This document shows positions 63,106-64,000 of a DNA stretch of 64,000 nt, piece after piece. The notes beneath the pieces are model-generated. The model made no database searches and had not been told where the DNA came from. It saw only the letters and a list, made by a program, of their open reading frames with translations. The position numbers and the translations under genes were made by a program. Each line of letters opens with the position of its first letter. The first letter of the stretch is position 1. Source of the DNA: Impatiens glandulifera (taxonomy: Eukaryota; Streptophyta; Magnoliopsida; Ericales; Balsaminaceae); contig NC_061862.1 in NCBI RefSeq assembly GCF_907164915.1, forward strand, positions 61,529,910 to 61,593,909, in the 5' to 3' direction.

Positions 63106-64000
63106 GCGCAACTTCGCGGGCTCCAATAAACCCGCTCTCTCCCGACAATCTTCAAACTTGTCCTTAGGCAAGGATTTCGTAAACATATCGGCACCATTCT
63201 CACTTGTATGAATCTTCTCCAAGTTCAGCTCTTTTGCCTCAAGCACATCACGTATCCAATGATATCTCACGTCGATGTGTTTGGATCTCGAATGAAAAGC
63301 TGAATTCTTTGAGAGATGAATGGCACTTTGACTGTCGCAAAACAAAGTAAACTTCTCTTGCTTTTGGCCCAACTCTTGTAGGAACTTCTTCATCCATAAC
63401 ACCTCTTTACATGCCTCAGTAGCTGCAATATACTCAGCTTCTGTAGTAGACAAAGCAACACACTTTTGTAACCTTGACTGCCACGAAACAGCACCGCCTG
63501 CAAAGGTAACCAAAAAACCTGATACAAATTTTCTTGAATCAACATCACCCGCCATATCAGAATCTGTAAAGCCTTCCAAAATAGGAGTATCACTTTCGAA
63601 ACATAAACGTGCTTTCGAAGAGCCTCGAAGATATCTGAGAATCCACTTAACAGCCAACCAATGTTCTTCTCCCGGGTTGGAGAGATACCGACTAACAACA
63701 CCAACTGCGTGTGCTATGTCCGGTCTTGTACATACCATGGCATACATAAGACTACCAACTGCAGAGGCATAAGGTACATTCTTCATTTCATCTTTCTCTT
63801 TCTCACTTGTAGGACATTGTTTAGAACTCAACCTTAAATGACCTGCAAGTGGAACTGAAACCGGTTTTGCATTTTTCATTGCAAACCTCTCAAGTACCTT
63901 CTCAATGTACTTCTCCTGTGATAGCCAACGTGTTCTGTTCTTTGTCTCTTGTGATTTCCATGCCTAGGATCTGCTTCACTGAACCCAAATCCTTCATCGC
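63103..64000 (-). pseudogene. Copia reverse transcriptase end and RNase H (partial)
   Basis: A 258-codon frame from 63879 gives the connection and RNase H: KPVSVPLAGHLRLSSKQ, CTRPDIAHAVGVVSRYLSNP, TDSDMAGDVDSRKFVSGFL, ALSTTEAEYIAATEA, LFCDSQSAIHLSKN and SRSKHIDVRYHWIRD. The acidic residues of the RNase H site (D in FTDSD, E in STTEAEY, D in FCDSQ) are present. Upstream to 64000, DLGSVKQILGMEITRDKEQN and, in another frame, WLSQEKYIEKVLERF are separated by a frameshift near 63945. The motifs fit a Tork-type Copia. RNase H itself is open, but the frameshift marks the copy as defective. Confidence 0.85.

Overview
This is nuclear DNA of a flowering plant: AT-rich, with GT-AG introns, single-copy eudicot genes spaced between retrotransposons, LINEs, SINEs, MITEs, Helitron-like and hAT-like elements. 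The species cannot be named from the sequence. The three-ORF cassette in the large Copia element resembles, from memory only, proteins abundant in the annotated proteome of Dorcoceras (Gesneriaceae), so an asterid of the Lamiales is a tentative guess.

Four host genes can be read, all on the minus strand. (1) The first coding exon of an auxilin-like clathrin-uncoating J-protein (485-1062), cut off by the left window edge. (2) A complete 13-exon ubiquitin-specific protease of the UBP5 type (3296-10976; 928 aa reconstructed), with the full Cys/His/Asp triad and four zinc-binding cysteines. (3) A complete 7-exon DUF3755 protein (12464-21013; 242 aa), whose 3.36-kb first intron carries a decayed Copia element with a SINE inside it. 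(4) A two-exon LRR receptor kinase of the BIR1/At5g48380 type (51343-53328; 613 aa) with HRN in place of HRD and a probable 5'-UTR intron. All four keep open frames across splice junctions and look functional.

The rest is layered mobile DNA. At 21.4-22.5 kb a LINE 3' remnant is split by a solo LTR. At 25.1-25.8 kb two Helitron-like sequences lie head to head. At 25.9-32.1 kb a very decayed short-LTR element holds a 4-kb 5'-truncated L1-type LINE with a 54-base poly(A) tail. At 33977-47735 lies the centrepiece: a 13.76-kb SIRE-like Copia element on the minus strand with two 1261-bp LTRs, a perfect 5-bp target duplication, PBS and PPT, inserted into the 5' end of a Helitron copy. Its gag is open and its pol is broken by stops and frameshifts. 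Between RNase H and the 3' LTR it carries 6.1 kb of extra DNA with three paralogous ORFs, each with its own TATA box; the third is fused to a long coiled-coil tail and is preceded by a GC-rich block with canonical E2F sites.

At 54.4-60.2 kb is another Copia relic whose gag lies inverted relative to its pol. It is interrupted by a solo LTR and by a 1.02-kb hAT-like element with an 8-bp target duplication. At 61.2-62.3 kb there is a degenerate, G-poor tandem array of unknown nature. The right edge (62544-64000) enters a further Copia element through its 3' LTR, PPT and RNase H. Three related Tourist-like MITEs, at 24.3, 47.8 and 49.0 kb, add to the picture of repeated invasion.
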